Assembly: GCF_019175345.1 (NCBI RefSeq)
Contig: NZ_CP077717.1
Span: forward strand, 62,001-126,000
Origin: Saccharolobus shibatae B12
GTDB lineage: Archaea > Thermoproteota > Thermoprotei_A > Sulfolobales > Sulfolobaceae
DNA length: 64,000 bases
Direction: 5' to 3'
Positions 38,123 to 46,981 of this stretch are shown here, piece after piece. Within the stretch, counting starts at the first letter, position 1. Every line of letters begins with the position of its first letter. A program made the translations under genes and the position numbers. The notes beneath the pieces are model-generated. The model did not search any database, was not told the origin of the DNA, and worked only from the letters and a program-made list of their open reading frames with translations.

Positions 38123-39343
38123 TATCAAAAATAAATAAATCATAATTGCATTTGGTATTAAAATGGGTATAGTATACTTCATAAATTCTACGAAATTAAA
38201 TCCTTTTCCACCTCTACTCTCAGAAGCTTCGGAAATTATCACGTTACTTGCTGCGCCTAATATGGTAAAGTTACCCGCTATGGTACTACCAGCGGCTAAT
38301 GCCAACCAGTCAACTACTGTAATATTACCATGGGAGATCATGATCGGAATGTAAATTGCAACCAATGGCACATTGCTCAATACTTGACTTAACAAAATAC
38401 TCACGATCATTATACTAGCCACGTTATCTGGAGGTGGAAGAAAATTAGCCAAATATTGTATAATTCCAGATTTCAATACTCCCTCTGTAAATATAAATAA
38501 TCCAATAAAAAATAATATAGTTGGCCAATCCATTCTTCTTACAATATCCCTTCTATTTTCCGTTATAAGAAGTAAGAGCGATGATGTAACTAATGATCCT
38601 AGTAAAATATCTATTTTAAAGAAACTTAAGGAAAAAAATAATATTACAGTGACTGCCAATAAGGCTAATGTAAGATATCCAAGTCTTCTATCGAAATCTA
38701 TTTTTCCTTCCTCTTTTTTCATATTAAGTCCATTTGGTAAAGACAGTGATTTTCTAAATAGTCGAAAGAGTATAAAATAAGCAATTACTAGACTAATTAT
38801 TGATGGTAAAGTCAAATATATTGTGAATACAATAAAAGGGTTCCTAATTCCAGATTCTAAAGCTATCAGCAAATTTTGAGGATTTCCGGTAGGCATTATA
38901 ACGCTCCCAACTGTAACACCAACTGCTAGTGCATAAAGAAAGGGAACTTCCGAAACGCCTATCATTCTACTTAACTCTAGGATAACTGGAGTCCAACTTG
39001 CTGATATCCCATCATTGGTAACTAAATTAGACAACAAACCAGAATATAAAAGAATATAGAAGAGAACTTTCTTAGGTTCTTTGTACTTTTCTATAATTTT
39101 ATATGCAAGAAATTTTAAAAACCCTGAAACTTCTAATGCTGATGCAAATGTAAAAAGGGTAATAAGAAATAATATCACATCTAAATTTATTGATTGTAGA
39201 GCTTCTTCTGGAGATATTACACCTAGAATAACCATAAGGATGCCACCAAAAAACATTGAAGCCCAAGGTGGTATTTTCGTAATACCTCTAGAAATTATAA
39301 GGCCATAGGTTACCATCATTGGTATTAGCACGCTAACTAGCAT
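38108..39343 (-). CDS. ArsB/NhaD-type (SLC13-like) membrane permease
   Basis: 411 residues with about ten to twelve transmembrane helices. The duplicated re-entrant regions typical of the ion transporter superfamily are visible: PTGNPQNLLIALESG near residue 150 and VLSNVPLVAIYIP with TILGAASNVIISEAS near 325-375. A cytoplasmic charged loop (MKKEEGKIDFDRR) separates the halves. Candidates are arsenite, sodium/proton exchange or a dicarboxylate/sulfate anion. No arsR or other ars gene is adjacent, so arsenic resistance is not implied. Confidence 0.82.
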   Translation of the reverse strand: MLVSVLIPMMVTYGLIISRGITKIPPWASMFFGGILMVILGVISPEEALQSINLDVILFLITLFTFASALEVSGFLKFLAYKIIEKYKEPKKVLFYILLYSGLLSNLVTNDGISASWTPVILELSRMIGVSEVPFLYALAVGVTVGSVIMPTGNPQNLLIALESGIRNPFIVFTIYLTLPSIISLVIAYFILFRLFRKSLSLPNGLNMKKEEGKIDFDRRLGYLTLALLAVTVILFFSLSFFKIDILLGSLVTSSLLLLITENRRDIVRRMDWPTILFFIGLFIFTEGVLKSGIIQYLANFLPPPDNVASIMIVSILLSQVLSNVPLVAIYIPIMISHGNITVVDWLALAAGSTIAGNFTILGAASNVIISEASESRGGKGFNFVEFMKYTIPILIPNAIMIYLFLILFVR

Positions 39344-39469
39344 ATCAGCGTTAACATTTGCATCGATATAAATAAAATTAGCCTATATTTGCCACGTGAA
39401 GTATAATGGATACGGACGTAAAAAACCGAAGAAAAATTAATTAACCAAATCTCAATTAACTACTTACGT

Positions 39470-39569
<100 letters not shown>

Positions 39570-39791
39570 GCAATGGTTCTTTTTGAGTTTTCCTAATTCT
39601 ATGGTGTTAAACGTCCCGCAGTAGTGTGATTTTTCTTTTTGTTGATCTTTTTTATTAACATATATTCCTTCTTGCACTGTAAGCTTCTTGTTTTTAATTC
39701 TTCATAATTTAAGTCTTTAATGCACTTATTTGTGATGACGGAAATTTAGTGAGAAGGATAATTAATTATTTAAAACACGAAATTTTACATA

Positions 39792-39866
39792 TGGGCCCGC
39801 TGGGACTTGAACCCAGGATCTCCGCCGTGTGAGGGCGGCGTCCTAACCAGGCTAGACGACGGGCCC
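39792..39866 (-). tRNA. tRNA-Val(CAC)
   Basis: On the minus strand, acceptor GGGCCCG pairs with CGGGCCC and the discriminator is A. The anticodon stem CCGCC pairs with GGCGG around the loop C-T-CAC-A-C. The T arm is CTGGG TTCAAGT CCCAG. No intron. It faces tRNA-Lys(TTT), separated by about 220 bases, and mobile-element fragments lie just beyond its 5' end. Confidence 0.95.
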
Positions 39867-39894
39867 TTTAGCTAACAAATTTGAATTCTCTCTG

Positions 39895-40082
39895 GCCTCC
39901 CCACCCTAAAGGATAAGGAATCCTTCTTGGTGGTCATAGGATCTCCTCATCGATTAGGGTCTACATCTCTCATCCGAGGGGCAGACGAGAGGGTCAGAGA
40001 TCCCCACACTATGCATATTACTGTTCTCCCATTAATAAGCATTTCACATCCTACCCTAAAGGGCAAGGCTTCCGGTTATGGC
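39895..40082 (-). mobile_element. Orphan IS200/IS605-like end fragments (possible TnpB guide-RNA region relic)
   Basis: Read on the minus strand, 39895-40007 contains a GC-rich structured block (CCCCTCGGATGAGAGATG) and ends with CCTTTAGGGTGGGGAGG. This is the kind of 3' tail and right end seen at tnpB genes of archaeal IS605-type elements. A second similar end, GCCTTGCCCTTTAGGGTAGG, lies at about 40048-40082. No tnpB or tnpA coding sequence remains. The 73-codon plus-strand frame across this region looks like a by-product. Identification is by pattern only. Confidence 0.5.
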
Positions 40083-40302
40083 TTTTTAAAGGTTTCTGCA
40101 GAATATGGATTATCTCGTAACGTTTATGTTAAGGTATTAATAAAGTAACCAGTTTTAACTTAAAGATGAACTTTGATCTTCAGATAAGGAGAGTCAGAAA
40201 TTTTATAGACTGCATATCAATGTTGATTGTAATGGTGAACTTGAAACTGCATATCACACAAGATTTATTATGTGTTATGATTATTTTAAATCATGGGGTA
40301 TC

Positions 40303-40348
40303 TAGTCCCTTGACAGCCCCGAAGAAGGGTATTGCATGAGAGGGACTT
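40303..40348 (+). other. Hairpin in the leader region of pibD
   Basis: AGTCCCT at 40304-40310 pairs exactly with AGGGACT at 40341-40347. The 30-base loop contains a further CCC/GGG pairing (CAGCCCCGAAGAAGGGT). It ends seven bases before the GTG start of pibD. Upstream, ATGATT and AATCAT (40277-40294) form another inverted repeat around a TATA-like ATTTTAAA. The block is unusually GC-rich for a Sulfolobus leader and lies directly after mobile-element fragments. Confidence 0.5.
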
Positions 40349-40354
40349 CCTGCC

Positions 40355-41065
40355 GTGACCATTATATATTATATTCAAGTTTTCCTTTCCATTTTAATGC
40401 TGGTTCATACTTCAGTCCTTGATCTTAAATATAGAGAAGTTGATCCAAAAGTATGGATTTATTACTCTCCCCTATGCTTATTCATTATTTTTAATTTTCA
40501 CAATTTATTCATTCCTATTTATTTGTACTCGTTTATAATCACTAATCTCCTATTTTTAGTTTTGTACAAACTTTCTTTATTAGGTGGGGCCGATTTATTT
40601 TTAAACGTAATACTCAGTCTCGCAAACGCCTCAGTTATTCCCCTAGTTCCGAGTCGTTTCTCGATTATAGGTCTAGAGCCTTTAATTATAGTATTATATT
40701 CGTCAATAGCAATTCTTATATTTAGTCTAATAAATTTTATAAAGTACTATAGATATGTTAGAAATCTCCCCTTCTCCAAAAGAGTTCTTTTGGCATTATC
40801 CGCTAAGAGAATCAGGATAAGGGATTTCATTAACTCGAAGTTTTTATTTCCTTTGACTGAGATAAAGGAAGACGGTTCGATAACCTTGAGGGAGTATTTT
40901 TCAGTAGAGGAAGATGATAAATATTGGCGAGAGTTTTATTCAAAATTAGTTAATGAAGGTAAAATTTCAGCAGATATGTATATATGGGTTGCTTGGGGCA
41001 TCCCAGTAATTCCTTTTATGTTGATAGGATATATAATATCGCTTATTATAGGCTTCCCAATTTAA
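40355..41065 (+). CDS. pibD: Class III signal peptidase (prepilin/preflagellin peptidase) PibD
   Basis: 236 residues, six membrane segments. SVLDLKYREVDP near residue 22 carries the first catalytic Asp and LSLLGGADLFLN near 75 the second (GxxD type), the signature of aspartic type IV prepilin peptidases. In Sulfolobus, PibD cleaves archaellin, pilins and sugar-binding-protein precursors, so it should process UpsA and UpsB encoded in this window. A large cytoplasmic insertion (about 130-205) separates the last helix. GTG at 40355 is the start. Confidence 0.92.
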   Translation: MTIIYYIQVFLSILMLVHTSVLDLKYREVDPKVWIYYSPLCLFIIFNFHNLFIPIYLYSFIITNLLFLVLYKLSLLGGADLFLNVILSLANASVIPLVPSRFSIIGLEPLIIVLYSSIAILIFSLINFIKYYRYVRNLPFSKRVLLALSAKRIRIRDFINSKFLFPLTEIKEDGSITLREYFSVEEDDKYWREFYSKLVNEGKISADMYIWVAWGIPVIPFMLIGYIISLIIGFPI

Positions 41066-41082
41066 TAATTAAGATTAAAAAG

Positions 41083-41985
41083 GTGTTTTTAAAAATATTA
41101 TACGCGTTGTATGTATCAAGGATTCTAGTAAACGGCATTAATAAGGATCTGGTAAAGCAAATAAAGGGATTGTTCAATGAACTTGGATATTCGATTGTCG
41201 ATAACGATCCTGACATTATAATTTCTGTCAACTCCATCAATAATACTATAAGGAAATATTTCCCAAAATTCCACAATAAGATTATAATAAATGTTGTACA
41301 AGATGGCAGTTCAGTAATTCCTCTAACAAAAGAACATTTGGGTGGTTCCTTAATATCCAGTTTTTTGGCTGACTCCTTAGGTGCAAATTTAGTCCTAACA
41401 ACGTCCACTGGAGTTAAGGGACTATATAGTGTAGAAGAGTTTAGCTGGCTTAATGGTTTTTCAATTCATAATTATGATCACAAAATTGTGAATTCTCTTA
41501 ATAAAAAGTTAGTAACTGAAGGAAAGGTTAGTGTATACTTAGACTCTTATGAAGGTAATTATATACTATATGATGGATACTCATTAGTCGATCATAAGGC
41601 AACGGCTGATCTGGTAATTTCTAGACATGTTGATAATACAGAAGAAAGTAGTGATAAGCTATACTTAATGCCTGCTGGCATCTATGTTGGTATAAAGTAT
41701 CTTGAATCTACCCCCCTAGATGTTCTTGTCTATTCCTTAAAGATGACCTTAAAATCTCTTTATATTCTAAATGATAGAATAGATTATATAGTAATATCTT
41801 CTTCATTCAAAGATGATAGAAAATTAAATCAACTTTCGAAATACTATTACTCTAATATTATATATGTTTCTGACGTGGATGAGTTGTGTTCTTGTGAAAC
41901 ATTGCTTAAAGAATTACAAGTTAAGGTTTTGTTAAGGGATGTGAGAAGAGCGTTTGGAGTTATAACTTGCCTTGGAGTTAAATAA
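41083..41985 (+). CDS. CbiG-like protein (cobalt-precorrin-5A hydrolase family)
   Basis: About 300 residues. VVQDGSSVIPLTKEHLGGSLISSFLADSLGANLVLTTST around residues 65-110 is the conserved CbiG N-terminal domain core (LSGHLGGAN-like). The C-terminal half with VRRAFGVITCLGVK (GIGC-like strand) fits the second CbiG domain. CbiG opens the lactone ring and releases acetaldehyde in anaerobic cobalamin synthesis. The open frame extends back into pibD, but GTG at 41083 gives a sensible length. No other cbi gene is in the window. The next gene is BtuF-like. Confidence 0.7.
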   Translation: MFLKILYALYVSRILVNGINKDLVKQIKGLFNELGYSIVDNDPDIIISVNSINNTIRKYFPKFHNKIIINVVQDGSSVIPLTKEHLGGSLISSFLADSLGANLVLTTSTGVKGLYSVEEFSWLNGFSIHNYDHKIVNSLNKKLVTEGKVSVYLDSYEGNYILYDGYSLVDHKATADLVISRHVDNTEESSDKLYLMPAGIYVGIKYLESTPLDVLVYSLKMTLKSLYILNDRIDYIVISSSFKDDRKLNQLSKYYYSNIIYVSDVDELCSCETLLKELQVKVLLRDVRRAFGVITCLGVK

Positions 41986-42016
41986 ATATAAAGATGTATT
42001 CTGTTAATTTTAATAA

Positions 42017-42832
42017 ATGAGCATAAGAGTTTATAATCCATTACAAGATGATTATATAAGAATTCCGAAGCCAATTACTAAAATAGTTAGTCTAGATCCA
42101 GCTTCTACAGAGATAATATTTCTTTTAGGCTTAGGAGATAAGGTTAAGGCCACAGACGCCTTTAGTTATAGACCAGAAGAGGCGAGAAGAACATTAAAAG
42201 TAGGTAGTTATACTCACGTTAATATGGATATCTTAGAGCAAATTAATCCGGATATAATATTTACTACTGCAGGAGCACAAAAGGAGCTAACAAGAAAATT
42301 AATTGGTTTAGGTTTTAATGTATATCCCTTACCAGTTCCAACTAACATCGCAGGGATTTTTAATAACGTTTTGCTTATTGGAAATGTTTTAGGAGCCTAC
42401 CAAAACGCTAGAGAATTATATTATAATCTTTACACTGTTATAAATGAGCTTAAAGTTGGGAGATTTAAGAATAAGCTAAAAGTCTATGTGGAACTGGACC
42501 TAGGCGGACCTATAACAGTAGGTTTTCCAACTCATATCAGTGACGGAATATCGCTATTAGGAAGTATTAATATTTTCGATGACGTTTCCGAAGCCTATTT
42601 CACACCCAATGATGACGAAATCTTGAAAAGAAATCCAGACATTCTAATTTACGAGCCAAAAAGGCTTACATATTACGAAAAGGAGAGATTTTATTCAATT
42701 TTACAAAAAAGAGGCTTATTTCAGCTGTTAAGTAAGCGTATAATCTTCACCAAGGGTGATTATTTAGCTCATATGGGACCTAGTTTCATAACTGATGCAC
42801 TGATTTGGCTTAAATCAATTGTTTTTTCTTAA
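42017..42832 (+). CDS. BtuF/FecB-like substrate-binding protein without signal peptide
   Basis: 271 residues. KIVSLDPASTEIIFLLGLGDKVKATDAFSYRPEEA, followed by NMDILEQINPDIIFTTAG, is the N-terminal lobe pattern of the vitamin B12/iron-siderophore binding-protein family. DEILKRNPDILIYE is the second-lobe counterpart. The protein starts MSIRVYNPL without any signal sequence, lipobox or membrane anchor, so it should be cytoplasmic, unlike normal ABC binding proteins. Beside a CbiG-like gene it may handle corrinoids inside the cell. It is 32 bases downstream of that gene. Confidence 0.78.
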   Translation: MSIRVYNPLQDDYIRIPKPITKIVSLDPASTEIIFLLGLGDKVKATDAFSYRPEEARRTLKVGSYTHVNMDILEQINPDIIFTTAGAQKELTRKLIGLGFNVYPLPVPTNIAGIFNNVLLIGNVLGAYQNARELYYNLYTVINELKVGRFKNKLKVYVELDLGGPITVGFPTHISDGISLLGSINIFDDVSEAYFTPNDDEILKRNPDILIYEPKRLTYYEKERFYSILQKRGLFQLLSKRIIFTKGDYLAHMGPSFITDALIWLKSIVFS

Positions 42833-43393
42833 CCTTAGCTTCCTAGTTATCCTACTTCCTTTAGCTAATCCTCGGATTATTGAATACAAACCCAATATTA
42901 TGCTTCCTGCCATGATCACTTCATAAATCACTTTAAGTAGAGCTAAAGATGAATAAAATGAAGAGATTAGATTATAGTTGAACACACCATAATCAAAGGT
43001 TAAGTACGCAGTCTGCTGTCCAGTATTTATCAAGAATATTCTGTAGGTTCCGTTTATCAATTTCACTCCTATATATCCTTGCTGATTAATAATAGTCTTA
43101 CCAATTTCATTTATGACTGAAATATTGGTCGTAGAAGTGTTTGAAGTAAATGCGATTAGCGTATTATTGAAATCGTTAATAGTAATGTTTGCAATATTTA
43201 TACCTAAATTGGGTGATATTTCAACGTTTTTGAGATTGCTTTTGTAAACAAGGCTAATATATTTATAATTGGGAAAATAGTTTGGAATTTCTAAGAAAAG
43301 CGTCAATGTTATTAAAAAGATTATTAGCACTATGGCGCTAAAAATGAAATATGATTTTTTCCCATTATCATTAAAGCTTTTAAATCTTCCCAT
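42815..43393 (-). CDS. Membrane-anchored protein with extracytoplasmic domain
   Basis: 192 residues. One transmembrane helix near residues 14-36 and another near 150-172 flank a beta-rich domain of about 110 residues. That domain contains several N-x-S/T sequons (NITIND, NTSTTNIS), suggesting glycosylation outside the cell. The C-terminus is basic and cytoplasmic. It converges on the BtuF-like gene and is divergent from citramalate synthase, with only about 20 bases between starts. Function unknown. Confidence 0.65.
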   Translation of the reverse strand: MGRFKSFNDNGKKSYFIFSAIVLIIFLITLTLFLEIPNYFPNYKYISLVYKSNLKNVEISPNLGINIANITINDFNNTLIAFTSNTSTTNISVINEIGKTIINQQGYIGVKLINGTYRIFLINTGQQTAYLTFDYGVFNYNLISSFYSSLALLKVIYEVIMAGSIILGLYSIIRGLAKGSRITRKLRLRKNN

Positions 43394-43412
43394 TATTTTT
43401 CACCTATGTTCG

Positions 43413-44993
43413 GTGTCCAAGAAATCTGTTGAGGTTCTAGATACAACATTAAGAGATGGATCGCAGGGCGCGAATATATCTTTTACTCTAAATGATAAAA
43501 TTAAGATAGCACTACTCTTAGATGAGCTTGGAGTAGAATATATTGAAGGAGGATGGCCAGGGTCTAATCCTAAGGATGAGGAGTTCTTTAAAGAGATAAA
43601 GAAATATAAACTATCTAAAGCTAGAATAGCTGCCTTTGGAAGTACTAAAAGAAAAGATGTTAGCGTAAAGGAAGATATTAGTCTAAATAGTATAATAAAA
43701 GCAGATGTTGATGTTGCTGTAATATTTGGTAAGTCATGGTCACTACATGCTACTGAAGTCCTAAAGGTAACTAAGCAAGATAATTTAGATATAGTATATG
43801 ACAGCATTAATTATTTGAGATCACATGGTCTTAAGGTGATATTTGATGCAGAGCACTTCTATCAAGGCTTTAAAGAAGATCCAGAATATGCACTCGAAGT
43901 AGTGAAAACTGCAGAATCCGCGGGGGCAGATGTAATTGCTTTAGCAGATACTAATGGTGGTACACCACCATTTGAGGTTTATGAGACAACAAAGAAAGTT
44001 AGAGAAGTATTACATGTTAAACTAGGCATTCATGCCCATAATGATATAGGATGTGCAGTTGCCAACTCTTTAATGGCTATAAAAGCAGGAGCTAGACATG
44101 TCCAAGGAACAATAAATGGAATTGGTGAGAGAACTGGTAATGCTGATCTAATACAGATAATACCCACATTAGTGTTAAAAATGGGATTTAATGTATTAAA
44201 AGGTAGAGATAGTTTAAGGAAATTGAGGGAGGTTTCAAGAATAGTATATGAAATACTAGGATTACCTCCTAATCCCTATCAACCTTATGTTGGTGATAAC
44301 GCCTTCGCACACAAGGCTGGTGTTCATGTTGATGCTGTAATGAAGGTACCCAGAGCGTATGAACATGTTGATCCTTCATTAGTAGGTAATGACAGAAAGT
44401 TTGTAATTTCAGAATTGTCTGGAACTGCAAATCTAGTCTCATATTTACAAGGCATAGGAATAGTTGTTGACAAGAAAGATGAAAGGCTTAAAAAAGCTTT
44501 AAATAAGATTAAGGAACTTGAGGCTAAAGGATATAGTTTTGATGTTGGTCCAGCTTCCGCAATTTTGATAACACTGAAGGAGCTAAATATGTATACGAAT
44601 TATATAAATTTGGAATATTGGAAAGTAATAAACGAGAATAATGGTCTTTCAATAGGGATCGTTAAAGTTAATTCTCAGCTCGAAGTTGCTGAAGGGGTAG
44701 GTCCAGTAAACGCAATAGATAGAGCGCTAAGAATGGCACTTCAGCGAGTATATCCAGAAATAGGTGAAGTTAAGTTAATAGATTATAGGGTTATATTGCC
44801 TAGTGAAGTTAAGAATACTGAGAGTGTCGTTAGGGTTACCATAGAGTTTACAGATAATAAAATGAACTGGAGAACAGAAGGAGTATCTAAAAGCGTTGTA
44901 GAAGCTTCAGTCATGGCATTAGTAGATGGGCTTGATTATTACCTACAATTAAAGAAGACATTAAAAACAAGTGCAGATAATTATATTGCGTGA
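43413..44993 (+). CDS. cimA: (R)-citramalate synthase
   Basis: About 526 residues. VEVLDTTLRDGSQGANISF at the N-terminus, ELGVEYIEGGWPGSNPKDEEFF, LADTNGG and GIHAHNDIGCAVANSLMAI form the DRE-TIM metallolyase barrel, followed by the LeuA-type C-terminal regulatory domain. The EGGWPGSNPKD segment marks the citramalate synthase subgroup rather than 2-isopropylmalate synthase. It condenses acetyl-CoA and pyruvate for isoleucine synthesis. The frame opens upstream at 43332, but homology starts at GTG 43413. Its promoter must lie within the divergent membrane-protein gene. Confidence 0.88.
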   Translation: MSKKSVEVLDTTLRDGSQGANISFTLNDKIKIALLLDELGVEYIEGGWPGSNPKDEEFFKEIKKYKLSKARIAAFGSTKRKDVSVKEDISLNSIIKADVDVAVIFGKSWSLHATEVLKVTKQDNLDIVYDSINYLRSHGLKVIFDAEHFYQGFKEDPEYALEVVKTAESAGADVIALADTNGGTPPFEVYETTKKVREVLHVKLGIHAHNDIGCAVANSLMAIKAGARHVQGTINGIGERTGNADLIQIIPTLVLKMGFNVLKGRDSLRKLREVSRIVYEILGLPPNPYQPYVGDNAFAHKAGVHVDAVMKVPRAYEHVDPSLVGNDRKFVISELSGTANLVSYLQGIGIVVDKKDERLKKALNKIKELEAKGYSFDVGPASAILITLKELNMYTNYINLEYWKVINENNGLSIGIVKVNSQLEVAEGVGPVNAIDRALRMALQRVYPEIGEVKLIDYRVILPSEVKNTESVVRVTIEFTDNKMNWRTEGVSKSVVEASVMALVDGLDYYLQLKKTLKTSADNYIA

Positions 44994-45898
44994 GCTGGGA
45001 TCCTGGCGGATTAAACAAGAATACTAGAAGTAAATTTTACGTTATTTTGCGATTCTTAAGGATAGAGCAGACTTTCTTTAGTTTACCTATGGCCTATTTA
45101 GGAGCTTTCGTTGCAATTAAAGGAATTCCTCCAATTTCAACATTAATACTGATTTTTTTTGCTTTATTCTTTTTAAGAACTGCTGGAATGACTAATGATA
45201 ACTTAGCAGATGTCGAGATAGATGCGAAGAATCCTAGAACCAAGAATAGGCCTTTAGTAACTGGTGCAATAAAAATAAGTGAAGCAAAGGCTATGATTAC
45301 TACTTCTCTGATTTTATTCTTTATTACTTCATATTTTGTCAATATCTGGGCATTTATCTTATCTCCTATTGTAGCGATAGTAGTAATGTCATACCCTTAT
45401 ATGAAAAGATATACTGCATTCGCTAACTATCATCTGGCATCAATCCAAGGATTGGCAGTATTTAGTGGTGCCGTGGCTGTATTGGGTTTGTACTATAATT
45501 CCCTAGTTCAGATTCTTTTGAAAGTCCCATGGTTTTTCGTAATTGGAACAATTTTGTGGGCTGTGGGGTTCGATCTTTATAATCATATACCTGATGCCGA
45601 ATTTGACAAAGAGATGGGCTTACATAGTTTCGCTGTGGTACTGGGGAGATGGGCTCTAACATTTGCTGGACTCAATCAACTATTCTCTGTAGTACTCGAT
45701 CTTCTGGGTGATTTGTATTATGGATTAGGTCCAATAGCCATATTTACAACTATCCTTCACGGTCTTATAATGGCATATGCGTACTATTTGGCATCACAGA
45801 AAAATGATTTCGGCAGAGCATTTTATTACAATATATATTCATCTATTGTGTTAGGATTAGGTGTTGATATAGATGTCGTCCTAGGTATTCCATTTTAG
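44990..45898 (+). CDS. UbiA-family prenyltransferase
   Basis: 302 residues with about eight membrane helices. TNDNLADVEIDAKNPRTKNRPL near residue 65 is the first NDxxDxxxD diphosphate-Mg motif, and DLYNHIPDAEFDKEMGLHSF near 190 is the second. These are as in 4-hydroxybenzoate or related quinone prenyltransferases. It starts with GTG overlapping the cimA stop. A role in making the membrane quinone (caldariellaquinone) is plausible. Digeranylgeranylglyceryl-phosphate synthase is a less likely alternative. Confidence 0.87.
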   Translation: MSWDPGGLNKNTRSKFYVILRFLRIEQTFFSLPMAYLGAFVAIKGIPPISTLILIFFALFFLRTAGMTNDNLADVEIDAKNPRTKNRPLVTGAIKISEAKAMITTSLILFFITSYFVNIWAFILSPIVAIVVMSYPYMKRYTAFANYHLASIQGLAVFSGAVAVLGLYYNSLVQILLKVPWFFVIGTILWAVGFDLYNHIPDAEFDKEMGLHSFAVVLGRWALTFAGLNQLFSVVLDLLGDLYYGLGPIAIFTTILHGLIMAYAYYLASQKNDFGRAFYYNIYSSIVLGLGVDIDVVLGIPF

Positions 45899-45937
45899 GA
45901 AAAAGTTAAAACCCCCTAATACAAAAAATAAAGTAGA

Positions 45938-46005
45938 GATATCCAGGGACCTTAGGACAGATGAGAGGAGCCCCTTGATATTTCCCCCCAGGGTCCCTGG
46001 ATATC
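45938..46005. terminator. Perfect 14-bp inverted repeat between converging genes
   Basis: GATATCCAGGGACC at 45938-45951 is the exact reverse complement of GGTCCCTGGATATC at 45992-46005. The 40-base loop holds GAGGAG ... CCCC stretches that can pair further. The right arm ends on the base before the stop codon of the minus-strand flavoprotein gene, and the left arm lies 40 bases after the ubiA stop. It could be a bidirectional terminator or mRNA 3'-end stabiliser, or a structured small RNA. Archaeal termination rarely needs hairpins, so its purpose is open. Confidence 0.6.
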
Positions 46006-46908
46006 TTATAAGTTGTAAAGTATGCCCATTTTTCCCTTTCTGATAATGTAATACCTTTCGATAAATCTCTTCATTATTGCCCTTAGTTTTGATACTCTTA
46101 CACTTTCGAAATTCCCATTCCACGGAACATTAGACCTTATATGTATAGCCCCTCCTTTACCAGTATCGATAATGTTAATGAAAATCGGTTTAAAGCTTTC
46201 ATTAATTTTTTTAGATATTAACTTGCCCACGTATATACCCTCTCTCATTGCTAACTCTCCCAATTTGGGATAGTTCTTTATCATATCTCCAATTACAAAC
46301 ACATCGTTCTTATATTCCAATTTATCATTTATAGGTAAGAAATCTCCAATTACCTCATTAGGCTCACAAGCAGGAATTATATCATCAGATTTTTCAGATA
46401 GTCGTATTCTATTCTTTTCTAATAATTCAAGAACTTTAGTACTTACTTTTTCCCCTAACCATTTCAAGACTGGGCCGTAGTAAGAGACTTCCTTGTTTAG
46501 CTTTCTCAAATAAAAAGCCAGTTGAATACCAAGATACTCATCTAGATGATTTTCTACACTTATGCTAACTCTATCCTTTCCTATTATCCTTCCTATAATA
46601 TCTAATTGGCGTTCTCTTTTACATCCCATAGCAAGGATTAATTTATGACCTTGAATCTCTGTACCATTTTCAATTTTCACTGTTTTTCTTTCTAAATCGA
46701 TTTCCTTTACCTTGCTCGTTATGGTTGGTTTTATGTTAGCTGTATATTTAATATTTTTATTAAACATGAGTTTTTGGAGATATGTAGTATAAAATACAAA
46801 TTGAGCTTTATCAGCTATTAGCGTTTTAACTATATGATTCCCTAATTCATAATAAGCGTTAAGTCCCGAGTACCCCGCACCCACGATTACGACTTTCTCT
46901 GTTTCCAT
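46006..46908 (-). CDS. NAD(P)/FAD-dependent oxidoreductase (NDH-2/sulfide:quinone reductase-like)
   Basis: 300 residues. VVIVGAGYSGLNAYYEL is the FAD loop, HKLILAMGCKRE the second contact, and NDVFVIGDMIKNYPKLGELAMREGIYVGKLI the C-terminal FAD motif of type II NADH dehydrogenases and sulfide:quinone reductases. It is short for the family (usually about 400) and lacks obvious redox cysteine pairs. The basic C-terminal tail (RAIMKRFIERYYIIRKGKMG) could attach to the membrane. It is encoded opposite the UbiA gene, with which it shares a 3' hairpin. Confidence 0.75.
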   Translation of the reverse strand: METEKVVIVGAGYSGLNAYYELGNHIVKTLIADKAQFVFYTTYLQKLMFNKNIKYTANIKPTITSKVKEIDLERKTVKIENGTEIQGHKLILAMGCKRERQLDIIGRIIGKDRVSISVENHLDEYLGIQLAFYLRKLNKEVSYYGPVLKWLGEKVSTKVLELLEKNRIRLSEKSDDIIPACEPNEVIGDFLPINDKLEYKNDVFVIGDMIKNYPKLGELAMREGIYVGKLISKKINESFKPIFINIIDTGKGGAIHIRSNVPWNGNFESVRVSKLRAIMKRFIERYYIIRKGKMGILYNL

Positions 46909-46981
46909 TTCGGTTATTAGTAATCTAATGTTTCCTTTTAAAAGATAAGTTAAAATAAAGGTTCAGAAAAAGTTCTACTAT

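Noticed and set aside
38108-39343. Arsenite resistance function for the permease
   Set aside because: The fold is shared by several ion transporters, and no arsR, arsM or arsA gene is adjacent.
39599-39745. A 48-codon open stretch on the minus strand just downstream of tRNA-Val, lysine-rich, considered as an integrase relic
   Set aside because: No start codon with a ribosome site, no integrase motif and no duplicated tRNA end. Too weak to call.
39927-40148. 73-codon plus-strand frame between tRNA-Val and pibD
   Set aside because: It crosses the two IS605-like end fragments, which have sequence features on the other strand, and it has no recognisable protein character.
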